Shown piece after piece: positions 1 to 10,699 of a DNA stretch of 64,000 bases (its first letter is position 1; every line of letters starts with the position of its first letter). Origin of the DNA: Diphasiastrum complanatum (lineage: Eukaryota > Streptophyta > Lycopodiopsida > Lycopodiales > Lycopodiaceae); assembly GCA_029204225.1 (NCBI GenBank), contig CM055099.1, forward strand, positions 41,410,131 through 41,474,130, in the 5' to 3' direction. The position numbers were made by a program, and so were the translations under genes. The notes below the pieces were generated by a model. The model searched no databases, had not been told where the DNA came from, and worked only from the letters and a program-made list of their open reading frames with translations.

Positions 1-2160
1 CGAATACACTGGACCAGTTGCAATTCGATTCCAATGTCGTTATTTTGAAAACGCCCTTTGTGTCGGAAGGAATGCCATTAGGGCACAACGAACAAACAAC
101 ATTTTGGCATTTCCGAGAAGTGGTCCAGTATCGCCAAATGGAGTCCGTTTTGTCTATCGTTTGATCCACATTGTACTACACATGAAGACAAACCCGCAAC
201 ACCAAACCAGGTTCCAAACCATCCAGTATAAGCATACATAAACTTTTGTCCAAGGTAATCTTGAAAGTAGTACAGGGAAGCGTACAGACATCGAGTTTTG
301 GAGAAATCAAGACATGCACATGCACTCATATAGACATGCACATGCCAGTCCGATGACGTTTGTACAGAAACGTCGTTTCGAGGGGAATGCCACTAAATGG
401 ACTACTTCCAGCATCCCCAAGAACTGGTCCAGTGTCGTCAAACGGAGTCCATTTTTTAGACCGTCTATTCCATCCTATGATACACGCCAAGACGAACCAA
501 AAACATAGCCTTGGGATTTAAGCAGAAACCCTAAATGTAGCCTTGGGATTCAAGGCTTGTCAGATTCAGTCAAAAACGGTCAGAACTTTGGACGGGAGGT
601 GTCCATAGGTTTGTTGGCTCGAGATGAACCCACTGGACCATATGAAGCTCAATATTGAAGTTGTTTGTCCGAAAATGCCCTTTCTATCGGGAGGAATGCC
701 ACTAAATGGGCTACTTTCCATCATCCCCAAGAACTGGTCCAGCGTCATCAAACGGAGTCCATTTTTCAAAGCATCTAATCCATCATGTGCTACACGCCGA
801 GATGAATCCACAGGACTAAACCAAACTCTAAACGGTTCAGTACTCACAGCGAAACGTACGTCCGAACCAGAAACCGTATACATAGTTCTGGGATTCTAGG
901 CCCGTCAAGCGAGTAATTGGTCGGATTCAGTAGAAAACAGTCAGAACCTCGGCCGAGAGGTGTCCACAGATTTGTGGGCTCAACACGAATCCACGGGACC
1001 ATTTGCAGGTCACTTCCAATGTTGTTTGTCCATAAACACCCTTTTGGCCAGGGGAATGCCACTAAGTGGACTACTTTTCATCATCCTCGAGAACCAGTTC
1101 AGTGTCGCCGAATGAAGTCCATTTTTCAGATCGTCTATTCCGTCCTGTGCTGCACGTCGATACAAACCTACAGCACTAAAGTGCACTCCAAACGGTTTAG
1201 AACTAACAGTGAAACGTGCATCCCCGAACCAGAAATCCTAAACGTAGTTCTAAAATTCTAGGCCCGTCGAGCCAGAAATTGGTCAGATTCAGTTAAAAAT
1301 AGTCAGAACCTCGGATGGGAGGTGTCCACAAGTTTGTAGTCTTAACATAAACCCATAGGACCATTTGCAGCTCAATTTTGATTCCATTTGTCCAGAAATG
1401 CCCTTTTTGCCGGGGAGAATGCCACTAAATGGACTACTTTTTAGCATCCTCGAGAACCGGTCCAGTGTTGCCGAACGGAGTCCATTTTTCAAACGGTCTA
1501 TTTCGTCCTGTGCTGCACGCCTAGACGAACACGCGGGACTAAACCAGACTCTAAACAGGCCAATACTCACTACAAAACGTGCGTCCGAACCAGAAACCCT
1601 AAACATAGTTCGGGGAATCTAGGCCCATTGAGTTGAGAATTGGTCGAATTTAGTAAAAAATGGTCAAAACTTTGGACGGGAGGTGTCCACAGGTTCGTGG
1701 GCTTGACACAAACCCTCAAACCATTTGTAACTCAATTCCGACGACATTTGTCTAGAAACACTGTTTCTGTCTAGGGGAATGCCACTAAATGGACTACTTT
1801 CCAACATCCCCAAGAACTGGTACAATGTTGTCGAACAAAGTCCATTTTTCAGACCGTTTGTTGCATCCCGTGTTGCACGTCGAGACGAATCCACAGGACT
1901 TAACCGGGCTCCAAATAGTTCAGTACTCACAACGAAACGTGCGTCCGAAACAAAAACCCTAAATGTGGTTTTGGTATTCTAGGCCCATCGAGCCAGGAAG
2001 TGGTCAAATTCAGAAGAAAACAATCAGAACCTCGGACAAGAAGTGTCCACAGGTTCGCGGGCTCGACACGAACAACGGGACCATTTGTAGCTCAATTCCG
2101 ATGCCGTCTGTCCGGAAACACCCTTTTTTGCCAGGGAAATGCCACTAAATGGGCACACAC
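1..2160. repeat. Tandem array of ~310-365 bp units
   Basis: A conserved anchor (GGAATGCCACTAAATGG and variants) recurs at about 70, 385, 694, 1054, 1418, 1777 and 2137. That gives two shorter units of about 309-315 bp and four of about 359-364 bp. Other shared blocks keep their order inside each unit: GTGTCCACAGGTTTGT, TTTGTCCAGAAA, CGGAGTCCATTTTTCA and CGAAACGTGCGTCCGAACC. The reading frames of 60-114 codons seen here on both strands are by-products of the unit and carry no known domain. The array continues past the left edge of the window. Confidence 0.9.
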
Positions 2161-2345
2161 ATACACACAGACACACCCACACCCAGCCTAAGCCTAAAAC
2201 CTCAAGCTACAACCTAATCCTAATCCACAACCCACACACACACACTCTGTAAACACACCCATACACACACACACACACACACACACACGAGCACGCACAC
2301 ACACGCATGCATGCACGCATGCACGTCCGTGCACACGCACGTCCG
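2161..2345. repeat. CA-rich microsatellite
   Basis: An imperfect (CA)n tract, densest at about 2224-2290, continues as CACG/CATG-rich sequence to about 2345. It starts where the upstream satellite breaks off. Confidence 0.95.
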
Positions 2346-2398
2346 CCATTGACACATGTCCGCCATTGCTCGTCAACGACGGGCACTCTTTACTAGTA

Positions 2399-2400
<2 letters not shown>

Positions 2401-2482
<82 letters not shown>
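2401..2482. repeat. (AT)n microsatellite
   Basis: About 41 uninterrupted AT dinucleotides. The tract is self-complementary. Confidence 0.97.
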
Positions 2483-2485
<3 letters not shown>

Positions 2486-2509
2486 TATATACATTTGTAA
2501 TTAAAAAAA

Positions 2510-2549
2510 TATTTCAGAACCTCCCATCGGGGTGGGAGGTTCTGAAATA
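2510..2549. other. Perfect 17-bp-arm hairpin with GAACCTCCC core
   Basis: The left arm is TATTTCAGAACCTCCCA (2510-2526) and the right arm is its exact reverse complement (2533-2549), around a six-base TCGGGG loop. The arm core CAGAACCTCCC recurs eight more times between 3.9 and 5.3 kb, so this is a dispersed module. It is not obviously a transcription terminator, because no gene lies upstream. Confidence 0.9.
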
Positions 2550-2579
2550 CATTTTCAAATATATATGTATTTAGTATAT

Positions 2580-2601
2580 ATATATATATGTATACATGTG
2601 T

Positions 2602-2684
<83 letters not shown>

Positions 2685-2735
2685 TGTATTGTTATGTAAT
2701 ACATATATATATATATGTATGTATGTATGTATATG
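2580..2735. repeat. (GT)n microsatellite with AT and GTAT flanks
   Basis: A (GT)n tract at about 2597-2683 is flanked by short AT runs and GTAT repeats. It is the inverse of the CA tract at 2224-2290. Confidence 0.95.
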
Positions 2736-3870
2736 CATATTGATGGGTATTACATTAATATATCTATATTTATATTTATATATACAGCTGATATACATAT
2801 GTAAACTTCATTTTGAAGTTACACTACAATATTTTGTAAATACATGCATCTTATAAAAATGTCCGTTTGAATTCACTATTTCGATTACATTTCACATAAA
2901 AGTATATATGTAATCCAATAGACATGATCGAGATTATATCTAAAAGTAACTTACTTTAGTAATAGAGTATGAGTGAGCAAACTGAGCTTACTTCTCACTG
3001 ACCATAGAGACCTGACTTTGAAACACTTGAATGTGTCTAGAAAGAACCTCTTTATATATACTATCGTCGAGCTTCGTCCATGTCATCAATCCGCGTCAAA
3101 ATGTTTCTTTTCACCTTTTTAAAGACACCTCAGCAATCCGCGTTTTCTCTAATATTGTTTAGGCCAATTACTGTCCCAAGTGTACTATCCAAACATGCTT
3201 CGTTTTTAAAAGTCATATTTACCATGTCACTGATCCAAACCTTATTATAATTTGAAACTGGATTTCTAACAACGTATTCGCAGATTGATGACCTGGCATG
3301 GTTCTATATATATTTACCCAATCCTTTGTCTATTTCTTTGAGAGCAGAATAGAAGCATCGCAGAACTATGGGTCATCGCAGGTTTGAAGTGATGGTTTTG
3401 TAGGTTGCGGATTGTGGTGCTGTTGCGGAATGCGGTGGCGGTGGCGGTGCGATTGTGATTGCGGCCCAAATACCCAGAAGGGGCCTTCCCCGTCCAATTA
3501 TCTATTATTTTAAATTGAATGTTTTCGAAATATATGAGATGCTGAATTAGCTCTGCGTGATAAGACAATGATACGTGGCAAATGGTATATCCCATAAGTA
3601 CCGTATACATCTATCCATCAAAAAATGGTATAAGTAAAACCCCTACCCTCCGTAGACTTCACATTCTCGTTTTAATTCTAAGTATTCTAAGCATAACTCC
3701 ACAATCCAATTTTGGAACCATCGATTTACTTGCAAGCAAAAGTCCAAATCAATGGTATTTTTCTTTCAATTTTAAAAAGTCATAAGCTATAAATTTATAC
3801 TGAACACCATTTTTATGAATTGGATTTTTTTTCACGAAAAAAATATCTTCCCATTTTCAATCTTCGTAGT
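2736..3870. other. AT-rich stretch with no recognised gene
   Basis: No reading frame with a recognisable domain was found on either strand. A GCGGTG-rich patch at 3410-3465 gives only a short proline/alanine-rich minus-strand frame and is not supported as coding. Confidence 0.6.
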
Positions 3871-4077
3871 TCCCCATTGAACATTAGTTGAGTGTAGAAA
3901 AACAACATCAGAACCTCCCGCCACGGTGGGAGGTTTTGAGTTCCCATTGAACATTAGCTGAGTGTAAAAAAACATCAGAACCTCCTGCCGCGGCATTCCA
4001 TTAGAGTATCCCATTGAACATTAGCTGAGTGTAAAAAAACATTAGAACCTCTCGCCACGGCAAGAGGTTTTGATTTT
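3871..4077. repeat. Three ~69 bp tandem units, each with a GAACCTCCC hairpin
   Basis: CCATTGAACATTAG recurs at about 3874, 3944 and 4011, giving periods of 70 and 67 bp. Each unit continues with GAGTGTAAAAAAACATCAGAACC and ends in the hairpin core, written here in two parts only for description. Hairpin 1 (about 3908-3940) and hairpin 3 (about 4041-4075) keep both arms. Hairpin 2 (about 3974-3997) has lost its right arm. Confidence 0.88.
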
Positions 4078-5590
4078 TCCATTAGGGACCGCAAAGGACC
4101 GCATTAGAGAGTCATTATGGACCACATTAGGGACCGCACAGGACATCAGAGGAGCCGTAGAGGACGCAGAGGAACCGCAGAGGAGTCGCAGAGGACCACA
4201 GAGGACTGCAGAGGGACCGCAGAGGACCGTAGGACTCAGAACCTCCCGCCGCGGTGAGAGGACTGTAGAGGACTATAGAGGGACCGCATTAGAGAGGGAC
4301 CGCAGAGGTCCGAGAGGTCGCAGAGGGTCGTTGAGGACCGTAGAAGTCGCAGAGGGTCGTTGAGGACCGCAAAGGTCAAAGAGGGACTGTAGAGGTGGCA
4401 GATGGATCGTGGAGGGACCGTAGAGGAACGCAGGACTCAGAACCTCCCACCGCGGCCAGATGACCGCACACAGGACCGTAGAGGCACCGCATCAGGGACC
4501 ACATTAGGACCAGACAGGGGCTGCATTAGGACCAGAGAGGGACGACACAGGTCCGAGAAGACAATAGAGGACCGCAGAGGTCGCAGAGGACTATAGAGGT
4601 TGCAAAGGGTCGTTGAGGACCGTAGAGGTCGAAGAGGGACTGCAGAGGTCGTAGTTGGACCGCAGAACACCACAGAGGGACCATAGGACTCAGAAACGGC
4701 AGAAGGACTACAGAGGACCGAGAAGGACCGTAGGACTCAGAGCCTCCCGCCACGGCGGGAGGATCGCAGAGAGGGACCATAGAGGAACCACAGAGGACCA
4801 CAATGGGACCATAGAGGTCGTAGAGGACCAGAGGGACCGCAGAGAGGTTCGAGAGGACAACAGAGGTCGCAGAGGTCGCAAAGGCTAGTTTAGAACCGCA
4901 GAGGTCACAGAGGACCAAAGAGACCGCATTAGGACCAGAGAGGGACCACATTAGGACCAGATAGGGACTGCATTAGGACCAGAGGGGGACCGCATTAGGA
5001 CCAGAGAGGGACCGTAGAGGGACCGTAGAGGGCCGTAGGACTCATAACCACCCGCCGTGGCAGGAGGACTGCACAAGCCTATAGAGGGACCACATTAGGA
5101 CCAGAGAGGGACCGTAGAGGTCCGAGAAGATAGCAAAGGTCGCAGAGGGTCGTTGATAACCACAGAGGTTGCAGAGGGTCATTGAGGGCCGCAGAGGTCG
5201 AAGAGGGACCGCACAGGTGGCAGATGGACCGCAGAGGAACGTAGGACTCAAAACCTCCCATCGCGGCCGGATGACTACACAGAACGTAGAGGCACCGTAT
5301 CAGGGACCACATTAGGACCAGAGAGAGACGACAGAGGTTCGAGAGGACAACAGAGGACTGTAGAGGTCGGAGAGGACCGCAGAGGTCTCAGAGGGTCGTT
5401 GAGGACCACAGAGGTCAAAGAGGGATTGTAGAGGACCATAGAGGGACCGCAAAGGTCCGAGAGAACAGTAAAGGTCGCAAAGGGACCACAGAGGACCACA
5501 GAGGGACTGCAGAAGACCACAGAGGGACCGCAGAGGTCCGAGAGAATAGTAGAGGTCGTAGAGAGGGCAAAGGGTCGTTGAGGACCACAG
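4078..5590. repeat. Purine-rich minisatellite with hairpin punctuation
   Basis: The sequence is built from a tiny vocabulary (AGAGGACCGC, GAGGGACCGT, ATTAGGACCAG, AGGGTCGTTGAGG) repeated at about 9-13 bp. Degenerate copies of the GAACCTCCCGCCRCGG hairpin occur at about 4235, 4437, 4737, 5041 and 5248. They divide the array into blocks of about 202, 299, 305 and 207 bp, which suggests a higher-order unit. Long frames exist on the minus strand (Leu/Ser/Gly/Pro-rich), including one fused to the copia RNase H frame at its right edge. They follow from the repeat and should not be taken as proteins. Confidence 0.88.
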
Positions 5591-5859
5591 AGGTCTTGTG
5601 TGATCTTTGCTAGTATTCTTTGGAACGTGAAGGCATAACGAGTTTTGCGAGATTTTTTGTGTCGCGTCGTTGGTTTCATTTCCATCGTTGGTTTCATTTT
5701 GCTTGTCTGTTTTTCTCTCATACTGGATCGCAAAAGATTCTCGTTCGTGAACCTTTTGTGTTTGCGAACCGTTCGTCTTCGTCTCCTTTGACTTTCGTGT
5801 CACGAAACTTTTCATGTTTCGAGTCTCTTGACTTTCATGTTCGCGAACATCTTCATCAG

Positions 5860-6700
5860 GCCGAGGGCTGAAAGCTAGCAAGGCTTTGTAAACAGAAACG
5901 TTTTGTTTCTTCAGCTCCCTCTCAAAGCATGATAGCTTTACGATCCCAAGACTGCTCCTTTGTCTCTCAAAGAGTCCTTTGTCCAAGTCTTTAGTGAAGA
6001 TGTCAACAACCATGTCTTTCATTTCAATGAAGGTGGTCTGCATCATCTTCTTTTCAATTAGATCCCTGATCAAGTGGTACTTGATCATAATGTGTTCCAT
6101 TCTGGAATGGAACACGGGATCTTTCGTCAGGTGTATTGCAGAGGTGTTGTTCATCTGCAAGACCAGGGGCTCATTCCTTGTTTCACCCAATTCGTCCAGG
6201 AACTGTCTTAGCCAGATTATTTCATTGGCCATCTTTGTTGCTGCAACATATTCTGCTTCGCAGGATAACTGGGCTACAGCGGTCTGCTTCTTGATGACCT
6301 AGAGAACTGCTGCTCTTGATGCAATGGTGCATCCTCCTGAGACGCTTTTACAATCATCTTTGAGAGATGCCCAGCTAGCATCATTGTAGGAAAGTATCCT
6401 GAAACCTGCATCACGACAATAACACAAGCCATAATCCCTTGTTAATTGAAGATATTGCAAAATGCATTTTGCAATCTTCCAATGTGTCGAGCCTGGATTC
6501 ATACAGAATTGGCTCATCCTGAACACTGCATAAGCAATATCAGGACGTATGTTGTCTGCAAGGTACATCAGTGATCCTATCAGCTTCTTGTAAGGTGTGA
6601 GCTGCATTTGTTCTCTCTCTTCCTCAATCTTTGGACAGTTGTCGCTTGTCAGCACCGTCTCTGCGAGCATTGGAGTGTTCGCTCCTTTGTAGTTCAGCAT
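5860..6700 (-). pseudogene. Copia family B: RT thumb and RNase H
   Basis: Reading leftwards from 6700: the RT C-terminal region (TPYKKLIGSLMYLADNIRPD, then MSQFCMNPGSTHWKIAKCIL) and copia RNase H (DASWASLKDDCKSVSGG). After a stop near 6301 come the RNase H end (AEYVAATKMANEIIWLRQF) and the DIFTK motif near 5990. RNase H degrades the RNA strand of the RNA/DNA hybrid during reverse transcription in cytoplasmic virus-like particles. Downstream of DIFTK the frame runs on through ERQRSSLGIVKLSCFEREL, shared with the copy at 62.9 kb. It then enters the minisatellite, so the last ~90 codons of that frame are repeat sequence. Confidence 0.88.
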
Positions 6701-6714
6701 CCCAAAGTCTTCTA

Positions 6715-7390
6715 GGATCTTCTAGGTGTATCTGGACTGGTGAAAGTATAACTTACCTCCCTCGTAGTCCCTTTCAATTTGTAAGCCTAGGTAACACTTG
6801 GCTTTTCCCAGATCGACTATCTCAAAATGTTTCGAGATGTCTATCTTTACTTTAGCAAATAGCTGCTCACTCCTGCAAAGTATCATAGTGTCATCCACAT
6901 ATACAGCCACTATCATGATCTGCCCATCTGTAACTCTGACATATACATTAGAATCAGCTAACAGAGGCTTGAATCCTAATTTATTTCAGAGCTTGATCTT
7001 TCTTCTTGTACCATTGTCGGGCTGATTGTTTCAGACCATAGATACTTCTGTGCATTCTGCATGCATAGCCAGGAAGTGAATTCGAGACATATCTTGGGGG
7101 TTGATCCATGTAGACCTCTTCATCTAATTCCCATGCAAGAAGGCTGTTTTCTTGTCCACAATGTGGATCCTGAGGTCATAAGCTGCTGCATATGCAAATA
7201 ACAGACGTAGGGACGAATGTTTGACTACAGGAGAGAAGATTTCAAAATAGTCAATACCATATCTCTGAGAGAAACCTTTCGCTACCAGTCTTGCCTTGTA
7301 TTTCGTGATGTTCTCATCTGGTCCATATTTGAGCTTGAAAATCCACTTGCATTTAATAGTCTTGCGCTTAGGTGGTAATGGCTCCAACGT
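6715..7390 (-). pseudogene. Copia family B: reverse transcriptase core
   Basis: The N-terminal RT fingers are clear at 7387-7124: KCKWIFKLKYGPDENI, YKARLVAKGF and IVDKKTAFLHG. A stop at about 7124 and a frame change follow. The GLKQSARQWY region is then readable in another frame near 7000-7050. The catalytic loop VAVYVDDTMIL is intact in the next frame (about 6890-6916). RT copies element RNA into cDNA. The YVDD box is preserved but the flanking frames are shifted, so the enzyme as a whole is dead. The KTAFLHG box is normally followed by a D/E-rich stretch (ELDEEVYMDQP), readable here only after a frameshift. Confidence 0.9.
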
Positions 7391-8058
7391 CCATACCTAG
7401 TTCTTCCTCATGGACTCCATCTCTTCGTTCATGGCTTGGATCCATCTGCCCTTCTCTGGACTGTCAATCGCTTTCTCAAAAGTCTGTGGTTTGCCACTGA
7501 ATTCGTAGAACTCTTCTAATGTGGAAGCTGAGCTGTCTGGCACATATCTTATTGGCGCTCTTTGTGGTCTTGTTGACCTTCTGGGAGATCCTCTTGGGAC
7601 AGCTATGCCTTTGCCTTTGTCTGCTCTGCTCGGTCTAGAACCATCTTGGTTTACAGAAACTACGGCGGTAGGTTGCCTATCGAATCTTTCTTTGTTAGAT
7701 TTGTCGCTCAAATGGGAGATGACTCAAAAATCTTCGTTTTCATGTTCGTCTACTGCTCCCTCTGTCGTTGGCGGCAGGTCTTAGTACTGTCTCCCCATAA
7801 CTTCGTAGCTGACAAGATCGTCATTGGCCATTGTCCTGCTCTCATCGAATCTAACATTTCTCACTGGTTTCACAGTGTTCGTGTCTGGCATGTAGACTCT
7901 GTAGTATGATGAATTGTTGTCATAACCTACCAAAATCCCTACTCAACTTTCTCATCAAGCTTCTTTTGAAGCTTATCAGAAATATGTGCATAAGTTGCAC
8001 AACCGTTCAAACATGCATCATAGGTGGTCGAACTAAAATATCCAGCAGGCCTCACTTT
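7391..8058 (-). pseudogene. Copia family B: integrase C-terminus and linker to RT
   Basis: From 8058 leftwards the minus strand reads GCATYAHISDKLQKKLDEKV, the conserved integrase C-terminal block that in relatives reads FGC-x-AY-x-H-x-x-x-KL. After a frameshift it reads a decayed VGYDNNSSYY/VYMPDT region and FDESRTMANDDLVS. A basic Ser/Pro linker follows at 7711-7397 (RRSTRPQRAPIRYV), ending in the PEKGRWIQAMNEEMESM motif that precedes copia RT. The integrase catalytic core is missing. The break at 8058 falls a few codons upstream of the GCATY block. Confidence 0.82.
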
Positions 8059-8060
8059 TC

Positions 8061-9823
8061 ATGAACCAACGAGCTTTGGATCACTCATTTGCTGAGAAGT
8101 TGTTTGCTGATTTGAGCAAGCCCAATAGTCCACCACCCGCATCAATCAATGTCACTTTAAGGCCAATTTCATTCAAGAAAGGTGATGAGGAAGAAAAAAA
8201 ATTTGAAGGTCCCATTATGTTTGAAAAGATGTATTGCGAATTCATGCGTGTTGACAGAGAAGAGAATGAGCAGGTTTATCCAGACACTTACCCAAAGGAG
8301 GTGGATCTCAATCCTGGATCCAGATTGGATGGATTATGTAAAAATCACGTTTTGTCTTATTGTATTTTTGAGCCTATCGACGGCCAACATTTTTGTTATG
8401 CATGTAATGAATTGGCAAAGGTCGCATTAAATCAAAATAGGACACATCCTCGGATATTTGATGCCACTTTTAGGTTTGTGCATGCCAAGATATGTATATT
8501 TAACAATGCATCTCATTACATTCTTGAATCAGATAGACTCAATCACAAACCAGAAGAGAAAAGAAAAAAGAGCAGTCTGCCTGGAATCATGGAGCGTGCA
8601 TGTGATGTATGGATCTCATTGAGTCGACCACGCTTTGTTAAAGGAGTGAAGTTAAATCCTGAGCAACTGAAATAGATGAGAGCATTTTATCTTGGTTTGC
8701 ACGGTGTCCTTGGCAGTAGTAATGTTGGATCTTTGTCAGGACAACACACAATTACATCTTTGTATGAGAAATTTGAGGAGTACACAATAATAATATTTCG
8801 TTTAGATGAAACATTCAATAATTATATGCAAGTTATGAAATTGTATGTAAATGATCAAATTTGCTACGACGAACTTGCATTGGGATTGAAGAAGGCAAAA
8901 AACAAATCGATATCTATTCGGTTGTTTAGATGTTTGAGGTATATGCCGGACGCCATCTGCGATCATATCCTTAAGAAGCTTGTAAATGGATAATTGTATT
9001 TTGGAAGAAAAAACAGAGAAAAACACATTGATGACGGAGTTCTTCTTATGGTTCGTGAGATGGCTGCACTAAGTGTTGTACAGTATTTGCTTACTACAGA
9101 AGAAGACTTGCCTTCAGATGTGGACTACAATAAAGAGAGCATAAAACAACTCTCAAAAATCATCGACCCGACTTTTTGTAGGAATTGGGTTAGAGCGCAC
9201 TATGGAAAAGGCAAAGGTATAACTTCAAAATTGATTGGCGTTATACCTAAGCCCTTGAGAGCAGCTGCAGAAAATATTAAACAAAAATATCTCGCCGTCC
9301 ACAATACTGAGCATGAAAATGGGACCTTTACTAGCACCAAATGGAGGTTCTTTTGCAAAGTAAAAACTTCAAAAAATGAGAAGGCCATCTGTTGTGGAAC
9401 TGAAGAATCAAGTTTCATGACACTTCCTTCTTCATTGTGGGAGCGTCCCACATTGTATATTTAGAATTCAATTACATTTTGTCAATGGTCCGACATTGTT
9501 TGATAACTCTCACGCCACAACACAAAGTCTGTGTGATTGTTCTCTTTTTGGATCACAACAGGAAAGAGAGTATCAAATCAAGCATCAAAGAGTTTGTGTG
9601 CTTATATAGAATGTCATACTGTGTGGCAGAGCTCATGAACAACATTGGTCGGACTATACTGAGTATCGATACTCCAAGAAATATAGATATGACTCAATCC
9701 TTCCTAGCACATCAAGACCGTTTGGAATCACCTGAATCAGATACAAATTCATCTAAAGACTCAAATTCTAGGTCTGAGGAGTCTGATGAGGGAGAAATGG
9801 ATGTAAACGTAGAGACATTATAG
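8061..9823 (+). pseudogene. Unidentified ~580-codon reading frame, decayed (2 stops, 1 frameshift)
   Basis: I do not recognise this protein. One frame runs from ATG 8061 to 9464, broken only by TAG at 8673-8675 and TAA at 8991-8993. Near 9437-9464 it shifts by one frame and continues to the stop at 9821-9823. All four segments have coding character. Visible features are a CKNHVLSYC / HFCYACNEL cysteine/histidine cluster near residues 95-120, a basic KPEEKRKKSS patch near residue 170, an HYGKGKGITSKLIG stretch near residue 385, and an acidic serine-rich tail (SPESDTNSSKDSNSRSEESD). No RT, transposase DDE, integrase or gag motif is visible. It abuts the truncated copia integrase with only two bases between them. 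It may be a host gene captured by, or interrupted next to, the copia element, or the ORF of an unrecognised transposon. Confidence 0.6.
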
Positions 9824-10518
9824 TTTCTACTGGTTGTTATGCCTAAACATTAGAGGCAAATTAAGTGCTTCATACCTCAGGCGGTAGGGGTTTGTTGTAA
9901 AGCTACCTTTACAAGCTTTACTTCCGGCGTCATCGGCGCCAGCTATGTCCCCGGCGCCAGCAGCGCCCCTGCTGCTCCCGGCGCCACTGTGACCAGAATC
10001 CAGCCGGCGCCAAGTTCCTATGGCTGAAAATCTTTGATCGGTTCTAGCGAAGTCCAGAGAGCTCAGATCGATGTGCAATCACCTCACACGATCTAGGCAT
10101 GATTAAAGGAAGCCTGGGGATCAATAAAATCTAGAGAGAAAAAATGACTTTCTAGAAAGAGAAAATCCTAGAGAGAGAAAAAAGTGCTTTACCAGCTTGG
10201 GTAGAGTGCTTGGTATGAGGGCGGGAAATGACACCAATACTATAGGGGAGTGCGGGTTGCGACTCAGGGCGAGCTCCAACCAAGTCTCAGCCTCCCTTGC
10301 TGGAATGTTGTCATGGCTCTCGCCTTGGCATGCTAGCGCCCCGGAGACTAGGGTCGGTCACACACTTGAAATGTAACCTTCTCAGATTTATCAATAAAGT
10401 GGGATTTTCCTCAAACTGACTCTGATTACCTTCTGGGTTTCAGTGTTCGGTAAAAGCGCCAGTTGTAAGGCCGCTTTCAAAATTTTTAACTTGGCACATA
10501 GCTGAGGGTTGTATCCCG

Positions 10519-10592
10519 GGACGCCAGCGGTATGCCGTCGGGACCATTCGGTCCGTGGCGCCAGCGGTATGCTGTCGGGACCATTTGGTCCA
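10519..10592. repeat. 37-bp tandem duplication
   Basis: CGCCAGCGGTATG-C-GTCGGGACCATT-GGTCC occurs twice, anchored at 10522 and 10559, with three or four substitutions between copies. Confidence 0.9.
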
Positions 10593-10699
10593 GGAACTGG
10601 TTGTTTCCATATCTGTCGCGGCTTGTGGTTCTGAGTGTGCCTTGCATGAACGTGAATGGGTTAAGCTCTTGGGGAACGGGCTCTAACCTGTCGGCTGAG

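Larger units (their letters stand above)
5591..8058 (-). mobile_element. Ty1/copia retrotransposon, family B, truncated (RNase H to integrase C-terminus)
   Basis: On the minus strand the order is integrase C-terminal end, linker, RT and RNase H, which is the copia order. Nothing of gag, protease, or the integrase zinc finger and catalytic core is present. The element stops at 8058, where an unrelated plus-strand frame begins. Its 3' end runs straight into the minisatellite at about 5590 and no LTR could be recognised. A second copy of the family lies at 61.6-63.0 kb on the plus strand; both share the SDASWASLKD RNase H motif and the ERQRxSLGI C-terminal tail. Frameshifts and stops break the polyprotein into at least five pieces, so it cannot encode its own proteins. 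Confidence 0.9.

Noticed and set aside
566-1622. Frames of 72-114 codons on both strands in the left satellite
   Set aside because: They follow the tandem unit, recur at the same place in each unit and carry no domain.
2161-2735. CRISPR-like regularity of short repeats
   Set aside because: Only dinucleotide microsatellites are present; there are no unique spacers of constant length and no cas genes.
4078-5733. Long minus-strand frames rich in Leu, Ser, Pro and Gly (for example 141-152 codons)
   Set aside because: They arise from stop-poor minisatellite repeats; composition is dictated by the repeat, and one is merely fused to the copia RNase H frame.
8673-8993. Stop-codon recoding or RNA editing to explain TAG and TAA in the unidentified 8.06-9.82 kb frame
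   Set aside because: A frameshift is also present and most neighbouring transposon frames carry similar stops, so ordinary pseudogene decay is the simpler explanation.
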